Source of the DNA: Nitzschia sp. DOCU1
Taxonomy: Eukaryota; Bacillariophyta; Bacillariophyceae; Bacillariales; Bacillariaceae
Direction of reading: 5' to 3'
Assembly: GCA_951394045.1 (NCBI GenBank)
Contig: OX595992.1
Span: 1,116,001 to 1,180,000 of the forward strand
Length of the DNA: 64,000 bases
Part shown: piece by piece, positions 8,275-19,439 of the stretch
Layout: every line of letters begins with the position of its first letter
How positions within the stretch are numbered: position 1 is the stretch's first letter
The notes under the pieces: generated by a model
What the model saw: only the letters and a program-made list of their open reading frames with translations
Told to the model about the DNA's origin: nothing
Databases searched by the model: none
Position numbers and translations under genes: made by a program

Positions 8275-11200
8275 ATGGCGCCTATGCCAAAGGGCGTGGC
8301 CAAGGACGACGCGGTGTCCGTTGCAAGCTCGTCGCAGTTTTCGAGTGATGTAGGGGGTCACTCAAGCAGCAGTGCTTCCAACAGAACTGGCGCCAAGCGC
8401 CAGAATCAGCCTCCTCCGGTCGAAGTGGACATTGAAACTCGAAATGTCTACTGTGCGAAGCTGTTGATGATCGGGGTGCTCTCGATGGCTGCAGTTGCGG
8501 CTTCAATGGCGACATTCTTATTCACAACCAACGACATCGAAAGAACGTTTCAGTCGAAGGTAGGCAACTATGCATTTCCCACCCCAACCACTTTTGGATG
8601 AACCAGTAAGAAAGGCTGACATTCGTTTTCTGTTTTGTAGTTCCAAGAGTACTCGATCGAACTGGTGACTGTTTCGCAAGCACGCACGGAAAATCATCTC
8701 CATAGCTTGACCGCCCTCTCCCAGGGGTTCACATCATTTGCTACTGGTGCCAATTCATCTTGGCCTTTTGTCTCTCTTCCTGTGTTTGAAGCTCAAGCTG
8801 GAAGTCTTCGTGAGGATATCAACGCTGCTTGGTTGGCGTTGGTTCCACTGGTAGACGAGGAGACCAGGGTTGGATGGGAGTTTTATGCTTCTGAAAATGA
8901 CATTTGGATTGCGGAAAGCAGAAAGTTGGCGGGCGAGCCGGCAGAAGGGGGTGGTATCTATCCGGTTATCTTCCGAAGAGACAGCGATGGGCAGCCTTAC
9001 CGTGATAATGTACCGCCTGATCCATATTATGCACCCATCTGGCAGATTACCCCTCCATCAGTCGCGCAGGACAACGTGAACTACAATCAATTCGAGTCTG
9101 AACCTGTTAATATGTTATACCAGGAGGTTGTGTCAAGCGGCAGGGGCACGTTTTCAGGCATTTTGGATACAGCATCGAACAAAACCGATTGGCCACGCAG
9201 CTTCATTGCGACCCCCGTGTACGATACGTTGTTGGATACCGAGGCTACGGAAATGGTAGCAATGCTTCTTTCGGAAGTGCCGTGGCACACAAACTTTGAA
9301 AACATTCTACCTGATGGTGCAAACGGGGTCGTTCTCGTCTTGACTTATTCGTGTGAAGGAGCGGCCGACGTTGAGCATACGTTTGGAGTATATGGTCCGG
9401 ATGTCATTTACATCGGCCCTGGTGATTTGCATGCCCATCCTCGCTGGACCTTTGACGAGTATTCAGCAGAGGCCCCCATTTTCTACACGGGTGGTACATG
9501 CTCCTACTCTCTACACCTCTTTCCATCTGACGAGCTCGCCAGCAGCTATGAATCAAACCGACCAGCTGTTTACACCAGCATCGTTGTCCTCATTTTCCTG
9601 GTAACTTCTACGGTATTCGTCTGGTATGACTGTACCGTAAATAAGCGCCAGGACAAAGTTGATAAAACGGCCGCGAAAACTTCGGCTATCGTCGAATCCT
9701 TCTTCCCTTCTCATATTCGAGACCGTATTATGCAAGCCGACGAAGGAGGAAATCATGCCACGGCCGCTGCCATTAGCAGAGTGTTTGACAACGATCTTCT
9801 TGCGACCAAACCCATTGCAGATTTGTTTCCGCATGCTACAGTCATGGTGAGCATGCATTGTTTCGTTACTCGTGCTCAAGTTGATGCGCTTCTCATTCTC
9901 AACTTTTTGTTTATACGCTAGTTCGCCGATATCGTCGGCTTCACCGCTTGGTCTTCTGTTCGAGAACCTTCGCAAGTTTTTACTCTCTTGGAAACGGTGT
10001 ACAAGTAAGTCTGCCTCAGTCGAATCGGGATTGTCGCCTTTCGTTCGTTTTCTCACCTTTTTTCCACTCTCCCAGCGCCTTTGACAAAATCGCAGCGCGA
10101 CGCCGCGTATTCAAAGTCGAGACCATTGGGGACTGTTACGTTGCTGCCGCCGGTCTTCCTGATCCCAGAGAAGATCACGCTATTGTGATGGCCAGATTTG
10201 CTCGGGATTGCTTGGAGACGATGGGAGACCTTGTGCACACCCTTGAAACAACACTCGGTCCTGATACAGCGGAGCTTCGAAGTGAGTCGGCTCGTTGCAT
10301 ATCTCAAATTTCGTCGCCACCCTACCCACGGACACATCTAACGTTTGTACCTTCTCTTCCTATTACCCAGTGCGTTTTGGGCTTCATAGCGGCCCTGTCA
10401 CTGGTGGCGTCCTTCGTGGAGACAAAAGTCGGTTTCAGCTGTTTGGGGACACTGTGAATACTGCAGCCAGAATCGAAAGCACTGGTCTCAAGAACAAAAT
10501 TCACTTGTCGAAAGAGACAGCAAATCTTCTTGTGGAAGCCGACAAGGCCGATTGGGTCCGAGAACGCGAGGACATCGTGGTTGCGAAAGGCAAAGGCGAA
10601 ATTAAGACATACTGGCTGGTTGCCGGGCTTGAAGCTTCCAATGTTGGAGGTAGCGACGAAAGTACTTCACCCGAGAGCGAAGAAGGCGTTTTGGGCTCGA
10701 CTCGTATCGGTGCTCCGTCCGTTTCCGGCCCGTTGAAGGCGAGCAATCGTCTCATTGGTTGGAATGTTGACGTTTTGGCAAGGTGTCTGAAACAGATCGT
10801 TGCCATGAGAGAACCGGGAATAAAAAGCGAAAATGATTCCCAGGAGGTCTACTACAACAAGCCCGGCCAGACGGTACTTGACGAAGTTCAAGAGATAATT
10901 GCCCTACCGGGTAAGCCCAGTAAATACAAAAGGGACCCTGAGGAAATTGATCTTGGACAAGAAGTAATGTCCCAGCTCACTGACCTTGTGAGTGAGATCG
11001 CCAACAAATACAGAGAAAATCCGTTCCATAATTTCCAGCATGCAGTAAGTTGTTGTTGCCTGCCACGTGCGGACTTCCGGGGATCCCGCAAAACTCACCA
11101 CTTCGTTGCGGCTTCCGCAGAGTCATGTGACACAAAGTTTGACGAAACTACTTTCGCGTGTCGTAGCACCGGAGGCCATTGACTACGATGAAATGACGTA

Positions 11201-12065
11201 TAAGAAGCTAAAGACGGCAACGCTTCACAAATTCACATTTGGGCTCACTAGTGATCCATTGACTCACTTTGCTTGTACCTTCTCGGCTCTGATTCATGAT
11301 GCTGACCACCCGGGTGTACCAAATGCACAACTCGTCAGGGAAGGCCTGGATATTGCCGAGATGTACAAGAACAAATCGTGTGCTGAGCAACATAGTGTGG
11401 ATTTGGCATGGGGTCTTTTAATGCAGCCCAAATACCGAGAATTGCGTGCTTGCATCTATACTTCCCAAGCTGAACTCGAGCGTTTTCGTCAGCTCGTGGT
11501 GAATTCCGTCATGGCCACGGACATTGTAGATAAGGAGCTGGGCGCACTGCGCAAGCGACGCTGGGAGAAGGCCTTTGCCGCGATGGAGGGAACTGAAGAA
11601 TCTGACGCGCAGACCGATGCGAATAGAAAGGCAACAATTGTAATTGAGCACTTGATCCAGGCAGCGGATGTCGCCCATACCATGCAGCACTGGCACGTGT
11701 ACCGCAAATGGAACGAGCGTTTCTTCCAGGAATGTTACAGTGCTTACCTCAATGGCCGCGCAGAGAAGGACCCCTCCGAGGGCTGGTATGAAGGAGAACT
11801 GGGCTTCTTCGACTTCTATATCATTCCTCTGGCCAAGAAGCTTGAGGAATGTGGCGTGTTTGGTGTTTCGAGCGACGAGTGCTTGAACTATGCGGTACGT
11901 TCAATATCTCTATTCACTAATTTGACATGTCGAGACCCTACTCTCACCCATTTTTGACGGCTATTATAGAAAGCAAATCGTAAGGAGTGGGAACAAAAGG
12001 GCAGGGCAGTTGTTGCTGCGTATCTTGAAGCGTACGGGACGAAGGACGAAGTTGCCCATGCTTGA
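8275..12065 (+). CDS. Receptor-like class III nucleotide cyclase fused to phosphodiesterase
   Basis: Makes and, in the same chain, probably degrades a cyclic nucleotide. Seven exons (8275-8559, 8641-9846, 9922-10004, 10076-10281, 10371-11044, 11121-11894, 11970-12065) join in phase to 1107 residues. The order is a Ser-rich cytosolic N-terminus, membrane helix 1 (about 66-88), an extracytosolic sensor-like region of about 290 residues, membrane helix 2, a linker, the cyclase catalytic domain (about 485-690), then a PDEase I domain (about 740-1080). The cyclase has FADIVGFT with the first metal Asp, VETIGDCY with the second metal Asp, and LFGDTVNTAARIES. The PDE has NPFHNFQHA and HDADHPG metal-binding motifs. 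VETIGD carries the Glu typical of guanylate cyclases, but Gln replaces the partner Cys before LFGD, so GTP versus ATP preference is open. An in-frame ATG also exists at 8257 or nearby context. Confidence 0.92.
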
Positions 12066-12289
12066 GGATATTGGCTAAACGATAATTCATCAAGGGGGAG
12101 GTGGCGATTATGAGCCTCTATTGTATGTATATGAAATTTTAACTAATGAATAGCAATTTTGAGCACGTCCTTCGTCACTACTAGCCTACCTAGTATCGTA
12201 AAAAGGAGCGTAAATTACGCATCCAGGGTAGAGTCTAGTTGCGCGAGGCAGGCTCACAGTGGTCGACAGAGGACCTTACCCTCTCGTTG

Positions 12290-13520
12290 CTACTTCCCCT
12301 TGCACGCGCCGTCTCCACCAGCCTCACAGAGATCCTTCTTGACGAAGCAAGAAGTAAATGGGGCTTTGCAGTCCGGACTCATCGATGCTGCTATTTTCTG
12401 TACAATCGGCGACAGTTTCAGACGATCCTTCGCTTGGTCTCCCACTGTCCAAAAGCTTTCACATGGCCAAGCGGTAAGATTCGATGATATCCGCATCTCC
12501 TCCAACAGAACACCATCAAATTCCTTCAAGAGGCTACGTTGCGTTGAGAGTTGCGCATGCGTCAACATTGATGCACCATAAGATGTCATGGCGAAGAAGA
12601 GACTCTCCAGATTATCGGGCGGAACCAAGTCATCCTCATCGGCGCCTTCCTTTTCTTCTATCTCCTCGAGGATGTCCTCTACTTCCAAGTCCAGAAAGAC
12701 TTGAATTTGTTCTATCAAATCTTCAAGGGACATGTCGATTAAGGACTCTAAATCGATACTCCACAACGCCGTATGAGCTGCGACATGACTGAGCCGACAA
12801 TGATAACGAATCTCTTGGCGGAGAACCGCTTTGATGTCTTCGACTGTGATACTTTCCATGGATCCTCCAATACCAAGTGCAGCCTGAATCGTACTGACAG
12901 TTCCTAGTAGAAGAGGCTGGGGCACCATACGGATTATCCTGGTCCAACCACTGCATTGGAGAAGAAAATCAGAATGGAGCGCTAAAGATAGTTCCAATCG
13001 TGACATGCCACCAGTCGCATGGTTCATCCAAATGTACTTACTGTGTTTTTCCGTATCCGTAAGGCGGTATGTGCGTGGTGAGAATCAAGTCTATTTCAAC
13101 CTTTATCTTTCGCTTCGCCCTTCCTACGACCACTTCCAACAGTCGAAAAAATACGCTGGCCATATCACCTGGAGGTGCGACCAATGCAACTCGTTGCGCA
13201 GTCGTATTCTCGGGAACGAAGAGCTTGCAAGATTTCTTTTGTTCTGGCAAACAGCTCTTGACAGTTGCCGTGAACATGTGTTCGTGCTCCAAAGGTTCTG
13301 TTCCCACTTGTCGGACCGGAACCGCGTGCGCATGTTCATGTTTGTCGGACGCGTGATTGTCGTGATGAAGCATTACCTCCATGGTTTTCCGCACCGAAAC
13401 GAAAATGGAGATTGTCAGACAAAGAAGAAATAGAGCAATGAATTCAGGTTTCGCTCGTTTCCCCGAGGAAGTTTTCTGAGCTTCTCTGTTTCGTGCGGTT
13501 TGCTTGTTGGGTAAAGTCAT
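12290..13520 (-). CDS. Type II membrane protein with PPYGYGKTHG motif
   Basis: Function unknown. Two exons (13520-13042 and 12950-12290) flank a 91-nt GT-AG intron and join in phase to 379 residues. An upstream ATG at 13601 in the same frame would add 27 residues. A short basic N-terminus is followed by one hydrophobic anchor (EFIALFLLCLTISIFVSV), then a lumenal domain with VALVAPPGD, a region of basic and hydrophobic residues, and PPYGYGKTHGWTRIIR rebuilt across the splice junction. The C-terminal part has an acidic helix and ends with a Cys-containing tail. The motif rebuilt at the junction supports the intron model. The topology fits a Golgi or ER resident enzyme, but no catalytic signature is visible to me. 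It is convergent with the cyclase gene. Confidence 0.72.
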
Positions 13521-13601
13521 TGTCACCTCCCAACAATGCTGCCAAGACAAAAAATGTGGATGGAGACTAAAATGAGCTGCACAAGTTTTCGATACGTGCA
13601 A

Positions 13602-14245
13602 GCGACATCTGCCAGGCTTCGTCGAGGGCTAGAACATCCCTAGTGAGACGATCTCTAATGAACAGGGAGCTTCGTTGTCATTCAAAGAGGTAATAGGTGC
13701 CCTCGAAGAGATCGGCCATGCATGCATCTCGTCGATGATGATCGGTCATTTTGTTCGAATGGTGAATCTTGTTGAAGTCGTGTAAGTCGAATTGTTCGAC
13801 TTGCTTGATCGTTTGATCCAGATTTTCGAAGCTACTGCGCCATTCTGCTACAGCTAGCTAGCTTTCCAACTTGTCACTAACTTACTACCTCTACTCCTAC
13901 TATCATAGAGCTCAGCTTCACAGTCTCGCGAGTACTTGCCGATGATTGATGTCGAACGAGAAGTGTCCGAGGAAAGTCGAAGAGGTTCACGGACGGCGGC
14001 GGACAAAACACGAACTATCAAACTCTATCCGTGCATATCCACAATTCTTTCGAAACCGTTTCGAACGATGGAAATGATCTTGCACGAAATAGCACTGCTG
14101 CCGTGTCGCGAAATTTCGACAACGGCAACTTGACAGCACAAATTTTCGCGTCGACGCAATCCAAGTTCACAAAACCGCTCGCCCGAGACCTCCACTATCG
14201 CATTCGCATCTATTGATTGTGATTCCTTGCATCCGCTCCAACAAT
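13602..14245. other. Intergenic region, divergent promoters
   Basis: Between divergent genes. A minus-strand frame at 14025-14333 overlaps the next gene and has no recognisable content. A GCTAGCTAGC palindromic stretch near 13853-13862 is the only visible structure. Confidence 0.4.
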
Positions 14246-15229
14246 ATGCTCTCGCCCATATCTTCCAACACTCCCGGCTCAAAGCTCGGAGATGTGGTTC
14301 ACATCGGCAACAAAGGTAGCAGTCCGATTCCATCCATCGATCCCGAAATCATCTTCGCAGCGAATCCCGCATTCGACGACACGGACAGCATGCTCCACGA
14401 AATCTCCGTGCGTAGCGCATCGATTGCGTCGTCTCCAAGCTCCATGACTCTTGTCGAAGAGGACATGAACAAACCTCGCGCTTGCCGAGACCTCCGTACT
14501 CTCATGACCAAAGACGAGCGCGGACGAAACTTTGTCAAGTTGCCGACGTCTCGAAGCATCCCACGCAACCGTTTGGAGTCGCTGGTGGACATTGAACACG
14601 AGGATAAGGACGAGGACCATCCCAACGGTGGTTTCGACAAGGAAAATCGTGCTGTCAATGCCGATGCAAATACGTCCAAGAAGCGTTTCCGATCCATACG
14701 TTTCCAAAAGGCCCAAAGCATCAAGAAGGCAAAGCACGCTGACCATTCGCCCGTTGTTTGGGTGATTGAACCAAGTCTCAACGAGGATGGAACTCTCCGC
14801 TTCAAGTTCACTACCGATGCTGGTGCCTGTCTGATCCTCCGGGAAGATGAGGCCCTCGAAAGCATCGAAATCATGAAAGCTTCCTCTCGCACCAATGCCT
14901 ACTTTCAAGTCTACTGCATCGAGGGAAAGGAATCCCGAGTGATCAAGCCCGAGCGGATCTCGAAAGCCATTGAAGAAATCATCGCCGAAATGAAACCAAA
15001 ACTGAAGGAGGAAGACGTGTTGACCGCAGAAGCTTCTGCCAAGACCAAACATTGGATCGGACACCGATTCTATCGATTTCTCTTACGCCGTCGCTGGAAA
15101 AAGCTAGTGCGTCGTCAAATCCGCATCGCAACCGGCGAGTCCAGAAAAGGCCGACGATTTGTATCCATGTTGTTCCCATATGCTTTGGTCTGGAAACGAT
15201 TGGACCGTCACAATCGCACTGCCGTGTAA
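14246..15229 (+). CDS. Hypothetical protein, basic C-terminus
   Basis: A 327-residue intronless protein starting at MLSPISSN. I recognise no family. The first half is low-complexity, Ser- and Asp-rich, with basic patches (KKRFRSIRF, QSIKKAKH) that could act as nuclear localisation signals. The second half looks folded: VVWVIEP, FKFTTDAGACLILREDEAL, an acidic helix, then a strongly basic region (FYRFLLRRRWKKLVRRQIR) ending near FPYALVWKRL. The long antisense frames at 14279-15064 are shadows. Length, composition and the codon pattern support a real gene. Confidence 0.6.
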   Translation: MLSPISSNTPGSKLGDVVHIGNKGSSPIPSIDPEIIFAANPAFDDTDSMLHEISVRSASIASSPSSMTLVEEDMNKPRACRDLRTLMTKDERGRNFVKLPTSRSIPRNRLESLVDIEHEDKDEDHPNGGFDKENRAVNADANTSKKRFRSIRFQKAQSIKKAKHADHSPVVWVIEPSLNEDGTLRFKFTTDAGACLILREDEALESIEIMKASSRTNAYFQVYCIEGKESRVIKPERISKAIEEIIAEMKPKLKEEDVLTAEASAKTKHWIGHRFYRFLLRRRWKKLVRRQIRIATGESRKGRRFVSMLFPYALVWKRLDRHNRTAV

Positions 15230-15401
15230 GCACGTCACCACCTGCATCCTATGATCCCGTACGATCGATCCCACTGGCACTCCAGATAGTCATAGTGATA
15301 AGCCACCAAGGTTCCCCGTTCAGTAATGATATAAAATTAACGTAACCTGCATGAGAAACAAAAAGGCATGAGACGTTTTGTTGGGTTGGACTTGTGTAAT
15401 C

Positions 15402-16026
15402 CTAGATTCCCTTGACAGCATCTCGGAGTTGTTCCTCGTCTTGTACTTCTAGAAACTGCCAATCAAGATGAGCCCGAACCGAGCACGCAGCTCTCACACA
15501 GAGACGTTTGGATACCCGAACCGTACCCGTCACCCAATCGCCGGAACAAGCCAAATGAGACAACCAATGGTCTCGACGCATTCCAACGACTGGGCTGAAA
15601 ATGACAGGACTGCATCCGAGCCGTCCCCTCCTTGGGGTTGTTCCCGAAAGAACAACCAGCCCAGGATATATCTTGAACAATTTCTAGAATGCGTCATTCT
15701 CCAAAACCGAATCGCCGCCAAGGACGTGCGAAGAACATTCAAGTTTAAAAAGAGAAAGCCAAGGACACTGCACATACTAACATCCATGCACGAAGCATGA
15801 AATGAGTATCTGCAACAGGGATCCACACGATGACCGTTCCTCCAATGGGAATCAAAGGGATCACGGCCACCAAAAAAGGATCCACAGTTCCTCGAAGTAC
15901 TGTTAGGGTTAAAGGCGCCCTCCCAAGGCCTGGATTTCGCCCAAGGGCCGTATCCAGTACCTTGATCGGGTACTCGAGGGCGACATTTCCGATTCGTTCT
16001 TGTTTTGGATACGAGCTGTGATGCAA
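15402..16026 (-). CDS. Candidate spliced membrane protein (5' end unclear)
   Basis: Two same-strand frames can be joined by a 106-nt GT-AG intron (15672-15777, phase 0): an upstream frame (15778 to about 16026) and a downstream frame (15402-15671). The joined product has a hydrophobic segment PFLVAVIPLIPIGGTVIVWI, then RAWML|IYPGLVVLSG, then a Cys- and Arg-rich soluble region ending in QLRDAVKGI. No ATG is present at the upstream boundary in this frame, so another 5' exon would be needed. No family is recognised. It could equally be chance frames. Confidence 0.33.
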
Positions 16027-17220
16027 TACTTCTCGTCATGGATGCCAACAATTGTGTCCGATTGATGATTAGGCGACATAATGACTTACTCAAATAACAA
16101 ACATCAACTCAACGTCACGTTTCCGAGAGAAGGCAGGGGTGCCTGCTTTTTTCAGATTTTTCGAGTGTCATATTGCTAAGTGCCAGAGCAACGTAGCCTT
16201 GTGATGAAGCTATGATATTGCTTCTGTCAATCTCTATAATATGTTCGAGTGTCGAGACTAATCTTGCTGCTTCTTGCAAGGAGTGAGTCATGATGGTTGA
16301 TGGTTGATGCTTCGATGATTTTGGTGGTTCCATGTTGAAATCTCTCGAGTCTGTACCTCGTCAGCTGAACTCTTGACTAGATTGACCACACTTGTCAATC
16401 GTCAATGATACTGCTCGTGTCCCTTGCAACTCGCTGCCAATGCAAAGGTCTCTACTTTTAGATAGTTTCTTTCACACACTTCGCTCCTTAGAGTTATGAC
16501 TACAATACTAGACTCTCTCCATCCATCGCTGCTTCCGACATTATCGCAAACGATCGCTCTTTGCTTTATTCAAGTCTTCCAACATGAAGACTTTTCTTAT
16601 CGCTTGTCTCCATGTAGTTGCTTAGCTAAATTAGCTTCACGTCAAGCTAGTTAGCGTCCGTTCCAAGATTCCAAATAGTGAATCTTTCCGTTGCCACTCC
16701 AAATGTTTTCTTCCTCTCTACTAATCCGAAATTGATAGTCGGGGACTCGGAGCGCAGACGACTAAACGGACTGTCGACTCGATGGACTCGGATGACGTCG
16801 GCACCTCATTTTCCAACAGTCAGTTCCATCACGTTGTCTTGGCGGCAGCAGCCCAGTGCGCGCGCGGATGGCAAGGTGGCAATTGACGAATTATTCAAAG
16901 CTGTAGATGAATATACTCAATTTGCTGCCTTAATTGAGGAAGGGCTCTATTCTATCGCATCTGCTCCTGGACTATGATAGGCATTAAAATTTTATGGTAC
17001 AGTAATTAATAGAAGAAAGAAAGTAAGCCTTATTTTGTTTATTGCGCAAGTTTAGGATTGGATGCAAAAAATAGCATATGTCATTTCGAGCCAGCGAATT
17101 CCATGACGCCTTCTTTCACGCGTACATTTAGAGTCGAGTCCTTCCAACGGATGAGAGAGGTCCATTTGGCGAAAAGTCTCCCTCATCGCGGCGCGCGGCG
17201 GCACATTACATTCTTGTAGC
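16027..17220. other. Intergenic region with no supported gene
   Basis: AT-rich and free of convincing coding frames. From about 17040 it contains diverged fragments of the tandem repeat that lies just downstream. Confidence 0.4.
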
Positions 17221-17745
17221 TTGGTCTCATTCAACTTCTTCCTTTTTTCCTCTTTTATTGCATCATTTCGCGAGAAGTCTCCCGCTCCCTCATCGCGGCG
17301 CGCGTCGCCACATTCTTGTGCCCTGGGAGAGTCGAGTCCCGTCTTGGTTCATTCAACTCTCGAAGTTTAGGAATTACATTCTTGTAGCTTGGTTCATTCA
17401 ACTCTCGACTGACGTTTAGGAATAGTTCTTCCTCTGCAATTTTTTAAATTGCATCATTTCGCGAGAAGTCTGACTCCCGCCCTCATCGCGGCGCGCGTCG
17501 CCACATACTTGTGCCCTGGGAGAGTCGAGTCCCGTCTTGGTTCATTCAACTCTCGAAGTTTAGGAATTACATTCTTGTAGCTTGGTTCATTCAACTCTCG
17601 ACTGACGTTTAGGAATAGTTCTTCCTCTGCAATTTTTTAAATTGCATCATTTCGCGAGAAGTCTGACTCCCGCCCTCATCGCGGCGCGCGTCGCCACATA
17701 CTTGTGCCCTGGGAGAGTCGAGTCCCGTCTTGGTTCACCACTCTC
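17221..17745. repeat. Tandem 193-bp repeat array upstream of MORN gene
   Basis: A unit of about 191-193 bp occurs nearly three times, shown by GCATCATTTCGCGAG recurring at 17260, 17451 and 17644 and ACTCTCGACTGACG at 17401 and 17594. Each copy contains a GC-rich core (CATCGCGGCGCGCGTCGCCA) followed by a GAGTCGAGTCCC element. The last copy is truncated where the MORN gene leader begins. A diverged partial copy lies at about 17100-17220. The array sits in the promoter region. Confidence 0.88.
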
Positions 17746-17858
17746 GAAGTTTAGGAATTGTACCTTCCTTCCTTCCTTTCATTTTATTGTTTGACCCAAA
17801 CATTGCACCTAATCAGGTCAGTGCTAGTATCATTGCAACAACTCTACCCTCGTGGAAA

Positions 17859-19109
17859 ATGAGCGCCAGTATCAGCACTGGAAGCAGCAGAAGTGCTGCG
17901 TTGGAAGAAGAGAATCGACATCTCAAGCAGGAAAACAAACGACTTCGTGACGAGCTCGTTCAGAAAAATGCTTTGATTACCTCCCTCGAGGCCCAGATCA
18001 AGAGTCTTATTAAAGATGGTGAATTATCACATGGGCGAAACGGCTCCGTCAGCGTCAACACGCGTACAGGACCCGGCGGATTGCCTCCAAAGGCCCCGAC
18101 CAAAACGCGTCCATCTATACAGGAGGACGACGATGACGAATCTACCAGGCCACCAAGCTTTCACAGCAATACATCCCGCCGTCCTTCCTTGGATCCCCCC
18201 AGTCGCAATGAATCTGAAATGGCTTCCCCACTTCCACGGCCCGATATGAAGGCCCCCCGTTTGCTCAATCGAGCAGATGTGCTGGAAAGTGGTGTCGGAA
18301 CAGTTCTCTCGGAATCAATTGCAGAGGAAGAAGAGGAAAACGAAGATGATGCTGAAAGCGACGGTGGAGTGGTGGAAGGACAAAAAGATGGGTCCGACAT
18401 CGGTGGTCGGGGTGGCCTCCGCCAAGTCAAGGGAGCCATCAAGGCCTTACCGCGCGAACTTTCCATTTTTAATTCCGACGATGACGACGTGACTAAATAT
18501 TCCATCGACGACAACATGCCCACTTATCACCTGGAATCGACTGAAATGCGAGATGCGTACAACGCTCGAGGATTATACACTGGTTCCGTAGCTCGAAAAC
18601 TGCAACTGCCACATGGTCGAGGAATAATGAAATACCATCACCAGGGACGAAGTTACGAAGGCGAGTGGGTCCATGGACACTGGCATGGTATGGGAAGAAT
18701 TCGAAATGCCAATGGAGATATCTATGAGGGACAGATGGTGAATGATCTGAGAGATGGAAAAGGCAAATTATTTTACGCTGATGGTCGTTTATTTGACGGC
18801 GACTTTCAGCAAGACGACCCCGTGAAAGGGACGCTGACATTTCCAGACGGGGCCAAGTACGTGGGTGAACTACACAACGGAGCCCGCCATGGATATGGTG
18901 TATACTACTTTACCGACAAAAGTAAATATGAGGGCTATTCCGTCATGAATATTTTCGAGGGCAAAGGCAAAATGACTTGGACCGATGGTGGATGGTACGA
19001 AGGAGAATGGCTGCAAGGAGAAATTCACGGATATGGCATAGAAATTCGAGCAGATGGGTCATTACGACACAAAGGCCAATGGAGCAAAGGTGTACCGATT
19101 CGGCTGTGA
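17859..19109 (+). CDS. MORN-repeat protein with N-terminal coiled coil
   Basis: A 416-residue intronless protein starting at MSASISTG. The N-terminus has a short leucine-zipper-like coiled coil (about residues 12-50). A long acidic and Ser/Pro-rich disordered stretch follows (about 60-230). The C-terminal 150 residues contain five to six MORN repeats: YEGEWVHGHWHGMG, YEGQMVNDLRDGKG, FDGDFQQDDPVKG, YVGELHNGARHGYG, YEGYSVMNIFEGKG and YEGEWLQGEIHGYG. MORN repeats bind phospholipids or serve as scaffolds at membranes and the cytoskeleton. No kinase or other enzyme domain is attached. The frame is open upstream of this ATG, back into the tandem repeat, but has no earlier ATG. Confidence 0.88.
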   Translation: MSASISTGSSRSAALEEENRHLKQENKRLRDELVQKNALITSLEAQIKSLIKDGELSHGRNGSVSVNTRTGPGGLPPKAPTKTRPSIQEDDDDESTRPPSFHSNTSRRPSLDPPSRNESEMASPLPRPDMKAPRLLNRADVLESGVGTVLSESIAEEEEENEDDAESDGGVVEGQKDGSDIGGRGGLRQVKGAIKALPRELSIFNSDDDDVTKYSIDDNMPTYHLESTEMRDAYNARGLYTGSVARKLQLPHGRGIMKYHHQGRSYEGEWVHGHWHGMGRIRNANGDIYEGQMVNDLRDGKGKLFYADGRLFDGDFQQDDPVKGTLTFPDGAKYVGELHNGARHGYGVYYFTDKSKYEGYSVMNIFEGKGKMTWTDGGWYEGEWLQGEIHGYGIEIRADGSLRHKGQWSKGVPIRL

Positions 19110-19439
19110 CGCAATCTATTGTGAGCTATTTTTTAAACACCCTTCTTTCGCGAAATAGTTTGTTGTAGTTTGTTGCTTGAACTTTTATAGCAACGCCGGA
19201 GGCTGTAATCGCGGATGGGGATGATGTCGGGTGAGTCCTTGGATTCGGAATAGTCGGACGAAGCACGGGCCGCCCCCACCCGCCCGCTCGCGCGCGCGCG
19301 TGCCACACGCGAACCCGTAGTAGAGAAATCCGAACCGCATTTTTGTTGCTTCGTCCTTCTACATCGAGGGAGAAGATGGCATTGTGTCCACACTACCACT
19401 TTCTCTTGCAAAGACCCACATCAACCGCAACTCGCAACG
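19110..19439. other. Intergenic region with TTTCGCGAAA palindrome
   Basis: A short gap between two plus-strand genes. The palindrome at 19146-19155 has the shape of a double E2F core. A CG-alternating run (CGCGCGCGCG) lies near 19290-19300. No gene is seen. Confidence 0.4.

Noticed and set aside
14279..15064. Long minus-strand frames over the hypothetical gene at 14246
   Set aside because: Low protein-like character. The plus-strand frame has better composition and an ATG start.
16678..16977. Frame with an EF-hand-like DGKVAIDELF stretch
   Set aside because: No ATG at the start, only one partial loop and no second EF-hand.
17221..17745. CRISPR-like direct repeats
   Set aside because: Units are about 193 bp and directly adjacent with no spacers, in a eukaryotic promoter.
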